The notes under the pieces were generated by a model, which was given only the letters and a program-made list of their open reading frames with translations, did no database searches and was not told the origin of the DNA. The position numbers were made by a program, and so were the translations under genes. From a virus, in IMG/VR virus record IMGVR_UViG_3300046791_000258, positions 1 through 64,000 of that record: a DNA stretch of 64,000 nt; one strand, 5' to 3'. This document shows positions 25,400 through 33,777 of this stretch, piece after piece; position 1 is the stretch's first letter, and each line of letters starts with the position of its first letter.

Positions 25400-28300
25400 A
25401 TGCCCGACAGCCTTCTGCCGCCGTTCGCGGTGCCGATCGCCAAGAACGAGCTGCCTGGAGCCCAGGCGCCGCTCGCCAGGACGACTGTGCCGACGGCTGG
25501 GGCACCGGTGGCCCGCAGCACGATGCCCCCAGGCGGGCCTCCGGTGGCCCGCAGCGTCATCCCTCCAGGCGCACCGCAGCCCGACGCTTTTGGCAGCACG
25601 ACCGGCCTGCGCCAGTTCGTGACCCTGGTGGTCAAGGGCGGCGTGCCGGTGATGCTGGCCGACGCCTTCGGCAGCCCCTACCCGACGACCGGCCACGGCG
25701 CCCTGGTGTTCAACGTCCAGCCCGAGTTGTTCGATCCGACTATCCACGGCGGTACGTTCGACGACGCGGTGTTCAACGATCCGGTCTTCAACAACCCGAC
25801 GTTCCCTGGCCTGCTGAACGAGCTCGGCGATCTGATCACCCACAACGGCACGGCGCCGGCACGCCTGGACATGGGCGTGCCTGGGACGCTGCTGACGGCG
25901 ACGCCGACCGGTTTGCAGTGGCTGAACCCGCCGCCGCCTGTGGCGATCACCTCGCTGACGCAGGGTACGGGCATCGTCCTAACGCCCAACCCGATCACGG
26001 TGGCGGGCACTATCGCTCTCGGCAACACGGCCGTGGCGGCTGGGGGTTATGGCGACGCCACGCATGTCGCGCAGTTCACTGTCGATCAGCAGGGCCGGCT
26101 CACGGCGGCGGCTGCCGTCGCCATCACCTATCCGGCGCCGCCGACGTCGCTGCCTCCGAGTGGTCCGGCGGGCGGCGCGTTGACCGGGAGCTACCCCAAC
26201 CCGACGCTGGTCGGCGGCCCGCTCAGCAACTACGCGCTGATCTCGTCGATCCCGACGACGCTGCCACCGAATGGTCCGGCGAGCGGCGATCTCACCGGCA
26301 ACTACCCTGGGCCGACGATCAAGGCCGACGTCAATCTGACTGGCAACCCGACCACGACTACCCAAGCGGTCGACAACAGCACGACACGCATCGCGACGAC
26401 GGCCTACGTCGTGGGCCAAGGCTATTTGAAGTCGGCGACCGCAGCTCTGACTTATCAGCCGCTCGACGCGACGCTGACCGCGCTGGCTGGCCTCAACGCG
26501 ACGCTTGGGTTGGTCGAGCAGACCGGCGTCGATGTCTTCGCCAAGCGGCTGATCGGCGTCGCGAATGCCACTGACATTCCGACGCGAGCTGATGCCGATG
26601 CTCGCTATGTTCAGAGCAGCACGTTCAACGAGCAAGTCGATGACCGCGTTGCCGTCTTGATTGTCGGCGGCACCAACATCACCACGGTCTACAACGACGT
26701 CGCCAACACGCTGACGATCAATGCGGCGGCTTACCCGACGACGCTGCCTCCGAGTGGCGCGGCGAGCGGCGATCTCGCAGGGAACTACCCAGGGCCGACG
26801 CTCGCCTGGATCTCTCGCTCCGCAGCTCAGACGCTCAACATCGGCACCGGCGGCACGCTGGGCTCCAACGCCTTCACCTCGACGGCTTACCAGCCGCTCG
26901 ATGCCGGTCTGACGTCGCTGGCTGGTCTCGCGTTCTCGGCAAGCAGCCTCGTCGAGCAGACGGCGCTCGATACCTTCGCGACGCGCTTGATCGGTGTCGG
27001 CGCCGGCACCTCGATCCCGACCACCGCCCAGGGTGACGCGCGTTGGCTCGGCATCGCCGCCGCGGCGGGTGGCGCGCTCGCGGGCAACTACCCCAACCCG
27101 ACCCTGGTCGGCGGGCCGCTCAGCAACTACCTGACGACGGCGACCGCGGCGACGACCTACTTGCCGCTCGCCGGCGGCACGCTCACCGGCAAGCTGACCG
27201 GCATCGCATCGCTGACGACAGCGGCGCCTCTCAACCTGCCGCATGGTGTTGCGCCGACCACCGGTCTCGCCAACGGCGATCTGTGGACGACGACCGCGGG
27301 TCTGTTCACCAGGATCAACGGCGCCACGGTTGGTCCGCTTGGTTCGAGTGGCACCGGCAGCGTCACCACTGTCTCGGTCGTCAATGCGAACGGCTTCAAT
27401 GGCACTGTCGCCAATCCTACGACGACCCCTGCGATCACGATCAGCACGACGATCACTGGTCTGCTGAAAGGCAACGGCACTGCGGTCAGCGCGGCGGTTG
27501 CCGGCACCGATTATATGACGCCGGGCAATGTGTCGGCGCTTTATCTGCCGCTCGCGGGCGGTACGCTGACCGGCGCGCTGATCGGCACGACGTTGGCGCT
27601 CAGTACCAGCCTAGATGTGGGGACAGGAGGCACCGAGGGTTATATTCACATCAACGAGGGCGGGGCATCGAACGCAGGTTATGTTGCGTTCCACAAAGCC
27701 GACAATACTCGCATTGGTTATCTCGGGTTTCTCAATGATCGCATGGCCTACACCGCCGAGATGGCGGGGGGGTTTCATACATTCTACGGCCCCGGTGGTG
27801 TTCGCTGGGCCGAGCTTAATTCGACGGGATGGCACGCCGGTATTCCAACTGGCATAACTGCACCTGCATCGCCCATCGACAATCAACTGTGGTGGAACAG
27901 CGACGGCAGCGCGGGCGGCGGCCAGCTTTATATTCGATACAACGATGGCTCGACGACTCAGTGGGTGCCTGCCGTTGCGCCTACAGCGGTCGGAGGCATT
28001 CTCGGTCGCATGGTGGCCGACAATACCGGCTTCGGCATCCTGACCGGCACAATCCCGGCAGACAACACGATTCCTCAGATCAGCGAGGGTGTCGCTCACA
28101 TTTCACTCGCCTACACGGTCAAGGTTACTGGCTCCAAGCTCCGCATCAAGTATCACGCTGAGATTTCTTCGAGCGGTGCGATGGTTGCCATAATGGCGCT
28201 GTTCAGGGACAGCAACGTGAACGCGATCAGGACTTGCTATTCCGTTCAGCAGGCAAGCAACTGGTCGGGAACCCTGGAAATGGATTTTGAATATGTGCAT

Positions 28301-28444
28301 GGGTCGACGGCGGGGACAGTAGTTAATCTCAGCACGCGGCTTGGTACGAACACCTCAATCGGGATGTTTTTGAACGGCTATAATGGCGCGGCTCTGTTTG
28401 GCGGAACCAATGGCATGTTTCTCTCGGTCGAGGAATATATGTAA
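25400..28444 (+). CDS. Long tail fibre (1014 aa) with repeated modules
   Basis: Four related units, near residues 250, 288, 449 and 552, share a [G/A]x(A/G)xGxYPxPT core (for example GALTGSYPNPT and GDLTGNYPGPT), a well-known phage fibre repeat. Two YLPLAGGTLTG units follow at about 587 and 714. TYQPLD/AYQPLD shaft units lie between. From about 27600 on, DNA is clearly poorer in GC; the C-terminal 130 residues look like a beta jelly-roll receptor tip. Shares a TAATG overlap with the next gene. Confidence 0.75.
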   Translation: MPDSLLPPFAVPIAKNELPGAQAPLARTTVPTAGAPVARSTMPPGGPPVARSVIPPGAPQPDAFGSTTGLRQFVTLVVKGGVPVMLADAFGSPYPTTGHGALVFNVQPELFDPTIHGGTFDDAVFNDPVFNNPTFPGLLNELGDLITHNGTAPARLDMGVPGTLLTATPTGLQWLNPPPPVAITSLTQGTGIVLTPNPITVAGTIALGNTAVAAGGYGDATHVAQFTVDQQGRLTAAAAVAITYPAPPTSLPPSGPAGGALTGSYPNPTLVGGPLSNYALISSIPTTLPPNGPASGDLTGNYPGPTIKADVNLTGNPTTTTQAVDNSTTRIATTAYVVGQGYLKSATAALTYQPLDATLTALAGLNATLGLVEQTGVDVFAKRLIGVANATDIPTRADADARYVQSSTFNEQVDDRVAVLIVGGTNITTVYNDVANTLTINAAAYPTTLPPSGAASGDLAGNYPGPTLAWISRSAAQTLNIGTGGTLGSNAFTSTAYQPLDAGLTSLAGLAFSASSLVEQTALDTFATRLIGVGAGTSIPTTAQGDARWLGIAAAAGGALAGNYPNPTLVGGPLSNYLTTATAATTYLPLAGGTLTGKLTGIASLTTAAPLNLPHGVAPTTGLANGDLWTTTAGLFTRINGATVGPLGSSGTGSVTTVSVVNANGFNGTVANPTTTPAITISTTITGLLKGNGTAVSAAVAGTDYMTPGNVSALYLPLAGGTLTGALIGTTLALSTSLDVGTGGTEGYIHINEGGASNAGYVAFHKADNTRIGYLGFLNDRMAYTAEMAGGFHTFYGPGGVRWAELNSTGWHAGIPTGITAPASPIDNQLWWNSDGSAGGGQLYIRYNDGSTTQWVPAVAPTAVGGILGRMVADNTGFGILTGTIPADNTIPQISEGVAHISLAYTVKVTGSKLRIKYHAEISSSGAMVAIMALFRDSNVNAIRTCYSVQQASNWSGTLEMDFEYVHGSTAGTVVNLSTRLGTNTSIGMFLNGYNGAALFGGTNGMFLSVEEYM

Positions 28445-28920
28445 TGGCTGCCATCGACTTCCCCGCCTCGCCAACCACGGGTCAGACCTTCGCCGCGCCA
28501 AATGGTGTCGTCTATCAATTCACCGCTGGCGGGATTTGGATCGTCAATGGACTAGCACTCACTGGTAACTCTGCCACTGTAGCGCCGGGTGGTGATATTT
28601 CTCTGAGTGGTTCAGCATACATTACAACGATGACGTTGCCGTCTGTTGGTGCTGCTGGTCAGGTGTGGTTTGCAGAACTCACTTTCAGTTATTACGGCGG
28701 CACAGGCGCATGGCTTAACGTCGCCATTCTTGCCAACGGTTCCCCTGTTCAGAGTACAACGGCTTATGACGTAAGCGGAGCAAACACCACCGTTCCCGTT
28801 CATTGGCTAGGCGCTCTTACAGGAGCGACTGTTTTTACCGCCGCCGGGCATCCTAATGGGGCTACCGGGGTACACTGGAATGGTGACGGGTCGAGACTTA
28901 GCGCGTTCAGGCTCTCGTAG
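28444..28920 (+). CDS. Second fibre-tip / receptor-binding-like protein (158 aa)
   Basis: Begins AAIDFPASPTTGQTFAAPNG, a standard N-terminus of phage fibre proteins, followed by a short strand and a Gly/Thr-rich beta domain. GC is low like the end of the preceding fibre, so both tips may have been acquired together. Possibly attaches to or caps the long fibre. Confidence 0.55.
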   Translation: MAAIDFPASPTTGQTFAAPNGVVYQFTAGGIWIVNGLALTGNSATVAPGGDISLSGSAYITTMTLPSVGAAGQVWFAELTFSYYGGTGAWLNVAILANGSPVQSTTAYDVSGANTTVPVHWLGALTGATVFTAAGHPNGATGVHWNGDGSRLSAFRLS

Positions 28921-28928
28921 GAGAAACT

Positions 28929-29189
28929 ATGGCCGAGGTTCGATACAGGGTGATGGCGGCACGGCTGGGCGAAATCGACGTTCGGTTTCGGGTGAACATC
29001 GGGACGCGCGTGATCGAACTGACGCGCACCCTTGAGTGGGACGGGCATCCAGAGTTCGATGCTTTCATTCAAGTGCAAGTAAGCCTCGCCCATCTTCGCC
29101 TGCTGCAACTCGCGGACAGTATTGACCTCAATCCGTTTGTCGGGCGGCGTGGCACCCTCACGCCGCATGTGCCGCCATTCCCGCCATGA
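28929..29189 (+). CDS. Small hypothetical protein (86 aa)
   Basis: Starts behind TAGGAGAAACT. Beta-strand-like N-terminal half (YRVMAARLGEIDVRFRVNIG), then helical, with a Pro-rich end. Not recognised. May be a fibre-assembly helper by position. Confidence 0.5.
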   Translation: MAEVRYRVMAARLGEIDVRFRVNIGTRVIELTRTLEWDGHPEFDAFIQVQVSLAHLRLLQLADSIDLNPFVGRRGTLTPHVPPFPP

Positions 29190-29192
29190 GCG

Positions 29193-29429
29193 ATGGACCG
29201 TCCGCCCTTCGATCCGCTGCGCGCCAGCTTCTGGCTGATCGCAACCATCCTGGGCGTGCAATGCGTTGTCGCCCTGGCCAGCGCCGCGGTCTGCGTCTAC
29301 TGGACGACGGCCATCGTCGAAGGGAAGATCTCGTGTGAGCCGGTGATGAACCGGCTGGGCGAGCTACTGACTGCCGCTCTTGCTGCCGCCCTGGCGTTCA
29401 CGGCGGGCTTCACCAGGAGAGACAAATAG
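29193..29429 (+). CDS. Small membrane protein with two helices, holin-like
   Basis: 78 residues: a hydrophobic segment at about 13-36 (LIATILGVQCVVALASAAVC), a short charged loop, a second at about 55-72 (LLTAALAAALAFTAGF), then a basic tail FTRRDK. Two helices plus a charged end fit small phage holins, but no lysis enzyme is adjacent, so the role is open. Confidence 0.5.
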   Translation: MDRPPFDPLRASFWLIATILGVQCVVALASAAVCVYWTTAIVEGKISCEPVMNRLGELLTAALAAALAFTAGFTRRDK

Positions 29430-29438
29430 GAGGCTGCC

Positions 29439-29588
29439 ATGCTGCTCATGATCTTGTTCTGGGTGATATTGGTCTTGGCCGCGCTCGGCGGCGGCTACTA
29501 CTATCGCATCCAACCCTGGTTCCCCGGCGTCGGCGTCGTGCTGGTGCTGCTGGCCCTGCTCGGATGGAAAGTGTTCCCGCCCGGATGA
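29439..29588 (+). CDS. Tiny membrane protein, related to the next gene (49 aa)
   Basis: ATG behind TAGGAGGCTGCC. The layout is helix, GGGYYY, FPGVG, helix (about 3-16 and 31-42). The same layout recurs in the following gene, so the two look like tandem relatives. They overlap by ATGA. Membrane location likely; function unknown. Confidence 0.55.
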   Translation: MLLMILFWVILVLAALGGGYYYRIQPWFPGVGVVLVLLALLGWKVFPPG

Positions 29589-29743
29589 CCCTCTTAATCA
29601 TCATCCTGGTGATCGTGCTGCTCGGTGGCGGCTGGTTCGGACACGCGAACTGGGGTTACCCTGGGCTCGGCGGTGTGCTCGGCCTCGTGTTGGTCGTGTT
29701 GCTGATCCTGGCACTCACAGGCAACCTGCACGGCTTAGGTTGA
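29585..29743 (+). CDS. DUF3309-like tiny membrane protein (52 aa)
   Basis: LLIIILVIVLLGGG, then NWGYPGLGGVLGLVLVVLLI: two hydrophobic segments around a Gly/aromatic turn. This resembles the short DUF3309 proteins common in proteobacteria. Last gene of the virion transcription unit; a strong hairpin follows 7 bases later. Role unknown. Confidence 0.55.
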   Translation: MTLLIIILVIVLLGGGWFGHANWGYPGLGGVLGLVLVVLLILALTGNLHGLG

Positions 29744-29749
29744 CCGGCG

Positions 29750-29775
29750 GCCCCAGGCGAGCTCCCGCCTGGGGC
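29750..29775. terminator. Bidirectional hairpin between converging units
   Basis: GCCCCAGGCG (29750-29759), six-base loop, CGCCTGGGGC (29766-29775): a perfect 10-bp stem between the end of the virion operon (+) and the end of the minus-strand gene at 29783. TATTTCTT follows on the plus strand. Confidence 0.7.
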
Positions 29776-29782
29776 ACACTGC

Positions 29783-30211
29783 CTATTTCTTGGCTCCCGC
29801 CAAAGCGCGCGCCTTGATCTCCTCGGGGTCGAGCTCGTCGCCCTCCTCGTCGTCCTCGGGCTGATAACCCATCAGCACCAGGAGCTGGCCGGCGGCGACC
29901 GGCGTGTAGATCCGGTTGAGGTCGTCCTCGATCACCTTGATCATCTTGCGGCTGATGTAGAGCTCGCCGTTCTCGGCGTTCTCCTTGGCCTTGGTCGCGT
30001 TGAGCGCCAGGGTGTAGCGCATCACCTGCTCGCGCGAGGTGTACGGCTTGTTCGGCTGGCCGGGCTGCAGTGCGACGTGCACCAGGATGTCGCCCACCGT
30101 CATCGGCTCGCCCTTGACGGTGACCTTGCCGTCCTTGTCCTTCTCGTCGGGCGACGACATCAGCGCGACGCCGTTGGGATGGCGCATGATGAACCGGGTG
30201 TCGATCTTCAA
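29783..30211 (-). CDS. Hypothetical protein, lone minus-strand gene (142 aa)
   Basis: Start supported by CCAAGGAGGTTTG just upstream on the minus strand. Begins MKIDTRFIMRHPNGVALMSS, has a helical centre and an acidic EDDEEGDELDPEEIKA stretch near the C-terminus, ending AGAKK. Not recognised. It is transcribed away from the 30264 gene and toward the virion operon, so it may belong to the early programme. Confidence 0.65.
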   Translation of the reverse strand: MKIDTRFIMRHPNGVALMSSPDEKDKDGKVTVKGEPMTVGDILVHVALQPGQPNKPYTSREQVMRYTLALNATKAKENAENGELYISRKMIKVIEDDLNRIYTPVAAGQLLVLMGYQPEDDEEGDELDPEEIKARALAGAKK

Positions 30212-30249
30212 ACAAACCTCCTTGGGGGTTCCCCCATTCAGAATCCTAC

Positions 30250-30277
30250 CTTAGTGTAGAGCGATGAACACACTAAG
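30250..30277. repeat. Dyad CTTAGTGT / ACACTAAG over a start codon
   Basis: CTTAGTGT (30250-30257) and its exact reverse complement (30270-30277) flank the ATG at 30264. The divergent intergenic region is only 52 bases. It could be an operator or an RNA hairpin that controls the plus-strand gene. The second arm is inside the coding sequence, so chance remains possible. Confidence 0.3.
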
Positions 30278-31025
30278 TCCCTCTGAACTGTTCGAACGTG
30301 CTCCAGGCGCCCAGCCTCTCGCCAAGAAGCATTCGCCCGGACTGATCGACACCAACGAGTTCATGGCGGTGATCCGCAAGACGCTCGGTCATAAGCCGGT
30401 GATGGCCGTCCAGGGTCGCGCCCACAGCGACGTCGACGGTATGTCCAAGAAGGCGGCGATCGCCAAGCGCGAGCGCCAGGGCCGCCACCTGATCGTCTGC
30501 GCCGACGAGAGCTCGGGCGCCGCGACGATCGTGCTGAACAGCCACACCGTCCGGCGCAAGGCCTGGATCGCCGCCGGCTTCTACGAGCCCAAGCGCGGAC
30601 TGCTGCTGGTCGGGGTCGCCCTGCCGCTGCAGCGTTGGCGGGGCTACAAGACGGCCCTGGACGAGCTGGAGCGCTACCGTGCCCAGCTGACCAGGGCTCG
30701 GCGAGAACTGCGCCAGCGGGCTCCCCAGGGCCCGGAGATCGATGCTTTCGCAGAGCGGGTCTCCAAGGAGGCCTACCTGCCTGGGCACAAGCCGATCGCC
30801 CCAGGCGAGCTGGTGTCGGTCCGCTCGGGATCGGTTTTCCGGGTGCTGTTCGACATGCTGGCCAGGGTGGTCGAGGGCAACCTGCCGGCCGCTGAGCAGG
30901 ACCGCCGCAAGGTCAAGCCGATCAAGGGCCCCGACGCGCTGATGCATGCCGGCAACGTGATGTGGAACATCGGCACCGACTCTCTCGCCCACCCGCCGGC
31001 GCTGCCCAAATATCGCAAGACGTGA
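30264..31025 (+). CDS. Hypothetical protein (253 aa)
   Basis: No good ribosome site precedes ATG 30264; it may be leaderless, or start at ATG 30363. The N-terminal half (AVIRKTLGHKPVMAVQGRAH, RHLIVCADESSGAATIVLNS) looks like an alpha/beta domain, and the C-terminal half is helical and basic. Not recognised. Overlaps the nuclease-like gene by GTGA, so both are probably co-expressed early. Confidence 0.6.
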   Translation: MNTLSPSELFERAPGAQPLAKKHSPGLIDTNEFMAVIRKTLGHKPVMAVQGRAHSDVDGMSKKAAIAKRERQGRHLIVCADESSGAATIVLNSHTVRRKAWIAAGFYEPKRGLLLVGVALPLQRWRGYKTALDELERYRAQLTRARRELRQRAPQGPEIDAFAERVSKEAYLPGHKPIAPGELVSVRSGSVFRVLFDMLARVVEGNLPAAEQDRRKVKPIKGPDALMHAGNVMWNIGTDSLAHPPALPKYRKT

Positions 31026-31339
31026 CCTGGGCAAACGAGACGCTGTTGTGGGAGTACCAGCTGCCGCGGCTGCGCGGCTGGTGGCGGCGCCTGGAAGCCT
31101 CGACACCCGAGGGGGTGCCCGACAGCTTCGGCCTGTGGAACGCCGAGACGCACTGGCTGGAGCGCAAGATCGGCAAGCCGTCGAAAGACGCGCTGCGGCC
31201 CAAGCAGGCCGAGTTCGGCCTGGAGTGCATGCGCCGCGGCATCAGCTACTACGTCTGCTTCGGCTATCGCGACGAGGTGCTGTTCTTCAAGGACTACACC
31301 TTCCTGATCGCGGTGACCCCACCGTACTGGAAGGCCTAA
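31022..31339 (+). CDS. Putative PD-(D/E)XK (VRR-NUC-like) nuclease
   Basis: GTG start at 31022 overlapping the previous stop; 105 residues. Residues about 33-85 read GVPDSFGLWNAETHWLERKI then LRPKQAEF and YYVCFGYRD. The Asp of PDSF and the ExK of WLERK have the spacing of PD-(D/E)XK nucleases, and a trailing Q-x3-F and G-x2-D agree with the VRR-NUC or resolvase-like branch. It could process phage recombination intermediates or host DNA. Size is that of a single nuclease domain. Confidence 0.55.
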   Translation: MTWANETLLWEYQLPRLRGWWRRLEASTPEGVPDSFGLWNAETHWLERKIGKPSKDALRPKQAEFGLECMRRGISYYVCFGYRDEVLFFKDYTFLIAVTPPYWKA

Positions 31340-31340
31340 A

Positions 31341-31368
31341 GGCGGCGAGGCTTCCCGGCCCCGCCGCC
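31341..31368. terminator. GC-rich hairpin between convergent genes
   Basis: GGCGGCG (31341-31347) pairs with CGCCGCC (31362-31368) in the 45-base gap between the nuclease-like gene and the minus-strand DUF932 gene. Short stem and no T-run, so only a candidate. Confidence 0.35.
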
Positions 31369-31384
31369 CCTGGGCGCTCGTAGG

Positions 31385-32206
31385 TTAAGCGAGCACCGGT
31401 ACGGATGCCGGCCTCGCCTCGGCAGCCAGCGAACTGGCTGCCGCCCAGAGCTTGCGATTGAAGTCGACGTCGGCTGCCAACGTCGAGATGCGCTTCAGGC
31501 TAGCACGCTTGCCAGTCGACGTGCGACCCGACGCGCCACCCTTCGTGATGTTCTCCTGGACCCGGTTGAAGGTGTTCCACAGGTTGAGTTCATAGTCGCC
31601 CTCGCGGCGGGCGATCAGCAGCGCGTCAGGATGGACGTCAAGCGCGGTGCCCCGCGCCATCAACGCGGCGCTGGCGAAGCGGGTCGCCTGGAGCCCGTTG
31701 AGCTTGATCTTCGACCAGTCCTGGGCGATCTCGATCGTGCGGTTGAGGTTCTTCATCAGCATCTGCATGCCGGTATGGAGCTGCTCGACACGGTCCTTGC
31801 CGGTGTGCCGCACCTTGAACGACATGTCGACGAGCTGGCTGTCGAACACCCGCATGCCGTTGGTGCAGACCGCGCGATGCAGACCGCTGTCGAACGACAG
31901 GCCGCTGGTGCGATCGTGACTGTTGAGGAACAGCAGCTCGGGCGAGAGCTCACCGAGCTCGGGCGCCTGGGCGTAGTCGCTGATCCGGCGGAAGCGGACC
32001 TCGTGCATGGCGTACTGCCGGCCGTCGGGTTGCCGCTTCTTGCCCTCGCGCGCCGACACGGCCTCGAAGCCCAGGCTGCGCAGCTCACGCACCACGCGGT
32101 AGCTCGGCAGGTAGGCGTAGCGCTCGCTGACGCTGGGCGCCGCGACGGTCGCGAAGATTGACGGTGCCGCCTCGCGCAGCATGTCGTCGGTCATGGAATT
32201 GAACAT
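31385..32206 (-). CDS. DUF932 family protein
   Basis: 273 residues. RYAYLPSYRVVRELRSLGFE, then RQYAMHEVRFRRISDY, PELLFLNSHDRTSGLSFDSG and HRAVCTNGMRVFD are the successive conserved blocks of DUF932, a domain widespread in phages and plasmids, without an established reaction. It is the last gene of a three-gene minus-strand operon started by the promoter at 33108-33150. It also has its own start cassette, ACGGAGACTTCCTGATG. Confidence 0.8.
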   Translation of the reverse strand: MFNSMTDDMLREAAPSIFATVAAPSVSERYAYLPSYRVVRELRSLGFEAVSAREGKKRQPDGRQYAMHEVRFRRISDYAQAPELGELSPELLFLNSHDRTSGLSFDSGLHRAVCTNGMRVFDSQLVDMSFKVRHTGKDRVEQLHTGMQMLMKNLNRTIEIAQDWSKIKLNGLQATRFASAALMARGTALDVHPDALLIARREGDYELNLWNTFNRVQENITKGGASGRTSTGKRASLKRISTLAADVDFNRKLWAAASSLAAEARPASVPVLA

Positions 32207-32230
32207 CAGGAAGTCTCCGTTGGTTGGATG

Positions 32231-32746
32231 TTACTGCTTCGCCTTGAGGCTCGCCAGCAGCTGGCGAGCCCCTTCTTTGCTGACGCTGATGGACCCGCCG
32301 TGGCTGTTGCGGAACATCTGCTTGTAGTCGTTTTCGTCGTTCGGCATCGGCTCGCCGACCAGGGCGTAGAGCACCCGGCGCAAGTCGCTGACGGTCTCCT
32401 TCTCTTCGGTCTCCCGCCGGATCTTCTCGGTGGTCTCGCGCTGCTTGCGCTCGACCAGGACGAGATGCTCCTGGTAGGGCCCGAGCAGAGCGTCGGGCGT
32501 CACGTAGGTGACGTTCTTGACGCCGTGCTCGGCGTTCTCAGCCCACTGCGGCCGATCGGGATGATCTTCGATGATCACCCCCTCGACCATCGACTTGTAG
32601 TCGTGCGGCGAGCCGGTGTTGCGATGGCGTGTCGTCGTCACCGCGGTGACCCGCAGGCGGACCAGCTCACGACCCTCGTCGTTCTTGGTCACGTCGGGAC
32701 GGTAGATCGCGTAGACCGTCCCGATCTGGATCTTCGAGGCCTGCAT
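32231..32746 (-). CDS. Hypothetical protein (171 aa), middle gene of minus operon
   Basis: Its ATG immediately follows the TAG of the upstream gene. N-terminal beta part (IQIGTVYAIYRPDVTKND, VRLRVTAVTTT), then a charged helix rich in Glu/Arg/Lys (about 95-120). Not recognised. Probably acts with the flanking DUF932 and small helical proteins. Confidence 0.65.
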   Translation of the reverse strand: MQASKIQIGTVYAIYRPDVTKNDEGRELVRLRVTAVTTTRHRNTGSPHDYKSMVEGVIIEDHPDRPQWAENAEHGVKNVTYVTPDALLGPYQEHLVLVERKQRETTEKIRRETEEKETVSDLRRVLYALVGEPMPNDENDYKQMFRNSHGGSISVSKEGARQLLASLKAKQ

Positions 32747-33070
32747 CTAAGCCGCCATCTTGCGGGCCGACACCTTGGCGACCGTCACTTCGGTGGTCGT
32801 GGTGTGGGCAGCGATGAACTGCGGCGAGAGCTTGGCGCGGACCGCCTCCATGTCGAGGCGGTTCTGCTCCTGAGTGAACACGTTCACTTCGTAGAGCTGG
32901 CCCTGGTAGCGCTCGGGGCCGAGGCCCTTCAGCTTGTTGAGGTCGGCCTTGAGCACCTCTTCGAGAGGGGCGAGCTGGGCCTTGAGCAACCCGATCTTGT
33001 CAACCAGCTCGACGATCTGTTCGGCGGTCAGGGTGACGGGGGCGGGCTTAGTCTTTACTGCGGTTGCCAT
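32747..33070 (-). CDS. Small helical protein (107 aa), first gene of minus operon
   Basis: Start set at 33070 because the start cassette ACGGAGACTTCCCATG precedes it; the frame stays open 22 codons further upstream. A Leu/Lys heptad-like helix (IVELVDKIGLLKAQLAPLEE) spans about 22-55. Not recognised. Directly under the dyad-containing promoter at 33108-33150. Confidence 0.65.
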   Translation of the reverse strand: MATAVKTKPAPVTLTAEQIVELVDKIGLLKAQLAPLEEVLKADLNKLKGLGPERYQGQLYEVNVFTQEQNRLDMEAVRAKLSPQFIAAHTTTTEVTVAKVSARKMAA

Positions 33071-33107
33071 GGGAAGTCTCCGTATTGGCTGTTGTTGCGA
33101 CCCGACA

Positions 33108-33150
33108 GAGATAGGATGCCTGATCACGATGTTCAAGGACTATTTTAGCG
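33108..33150 (-). promoter_or_regulatory. Dyad promoter, copy A (minus strand)
   Basis: On the minus strand: CGCTAAAATAGTCC, TTGAAC (33131-33136), 17 bases, TATCTC (33108-33113). The dyad after the -35 is TTGAAC ATCGT GATCA, with one change from the GTTCA of the other copies. Drives 33070 to 31385. Confidence 0.65.
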
Positions 33151-33165
33151 GGAACCTCTTAGCCC

Positions 33166-33193
33166 TTGCGGTGCCCAGGCGGCGTGCTATTTT
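33166..33193 (+). promoter_or_regulatory. Candidate promoter for the polymerase-side operon
   Basis: TTGCGG (33166-33171), 16 bases, TATTTT (33188-33193), divergent from copy A. It lacks the dyad. Would serve the 33223, SSB-like and polymerase genes. Confidence 0.4.
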
Positions 33194-33222
33194 CCCGTTT
33201 CCTCTCACCCCAGGAGCCCCCA

Positions 33223-33735
33223 ATGCTGGCTGATGTCGTCCAGGCTCTCGTCGATTGCCGCCGCCGGATCAAGCGTCTTGAGGCCGAGCTCGAACTGGCC
33301 AAGGCCGAGCGAAAGCACCTGGAGGAGATCGACCTGCCGCCGCTGTTCCTGGCCGCCAAGACGTCGAGCTTCACCCTGGCCGACACCGGCGTCATCGCGA
33401 CCAAGAGCCTGTTCGCCTACATCCGGCTGGCCAAGGAAGGGCCCAAGCGGCTGGCCACGTTGGCGTGGTTGGAGCAGGTTGGCGAGAACGATGCGATCAA
33501 GGCCAAGCTGACCGCCGAGTGGAGCCGTGGCGAGATCGAGATCGCGCGCAAGGCCTACGAGGCGCTGGCCAAGGACGGCAGCGCCAAGGTCGACCTCGCG
33601 GAAGATATCCACTGGACGACGCTGCAAAGCATCGTCCTGGAGCGGGTCAAGCGCGGCGACGTGGTGCCGCTCGACGAGATCGGCGCCACGGTCGGCGACC
33701 ACGTCACGATCACCCGCGAGCCCGCGTTGCGGTGA
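33223..33735 (+). CDS. Hypothetical coiled-coil protein (170 aa)
   Basis: Start at ATG 33223 after CAGGAG; longer readings run into the promoter. Residues about 8-38 form a coiled coil (RRRIKRLEAELELAKAERKH). An alpha/beta middle follows, then a C-terminal segment with DEIGATVGDHVTITRE. Not recognised. First gene of the operon carrying the SSB-like protein and polymerase, so a replication link is likely but unproven. Confidence 0.6.
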   Translation: MLADVVQALVDCRRRIKRLEAELELAKAERKHLEEIDLPPLFLAAKTSSFTLADTGVIATKSLFAYIRLAKEGPKRLATLAWLEQVGENDAIKAKLTAEWSRGEIEIARKAYEALAKDGSAKVDLAEDIHWTTLQSIVLERVKRGDVVPLDEIGATVGDHVTITREPALR

Positions 33736-33777
33736 GCGGTATCCAATCAGCGTCCAACTAGATACCAGGAGAATTGC

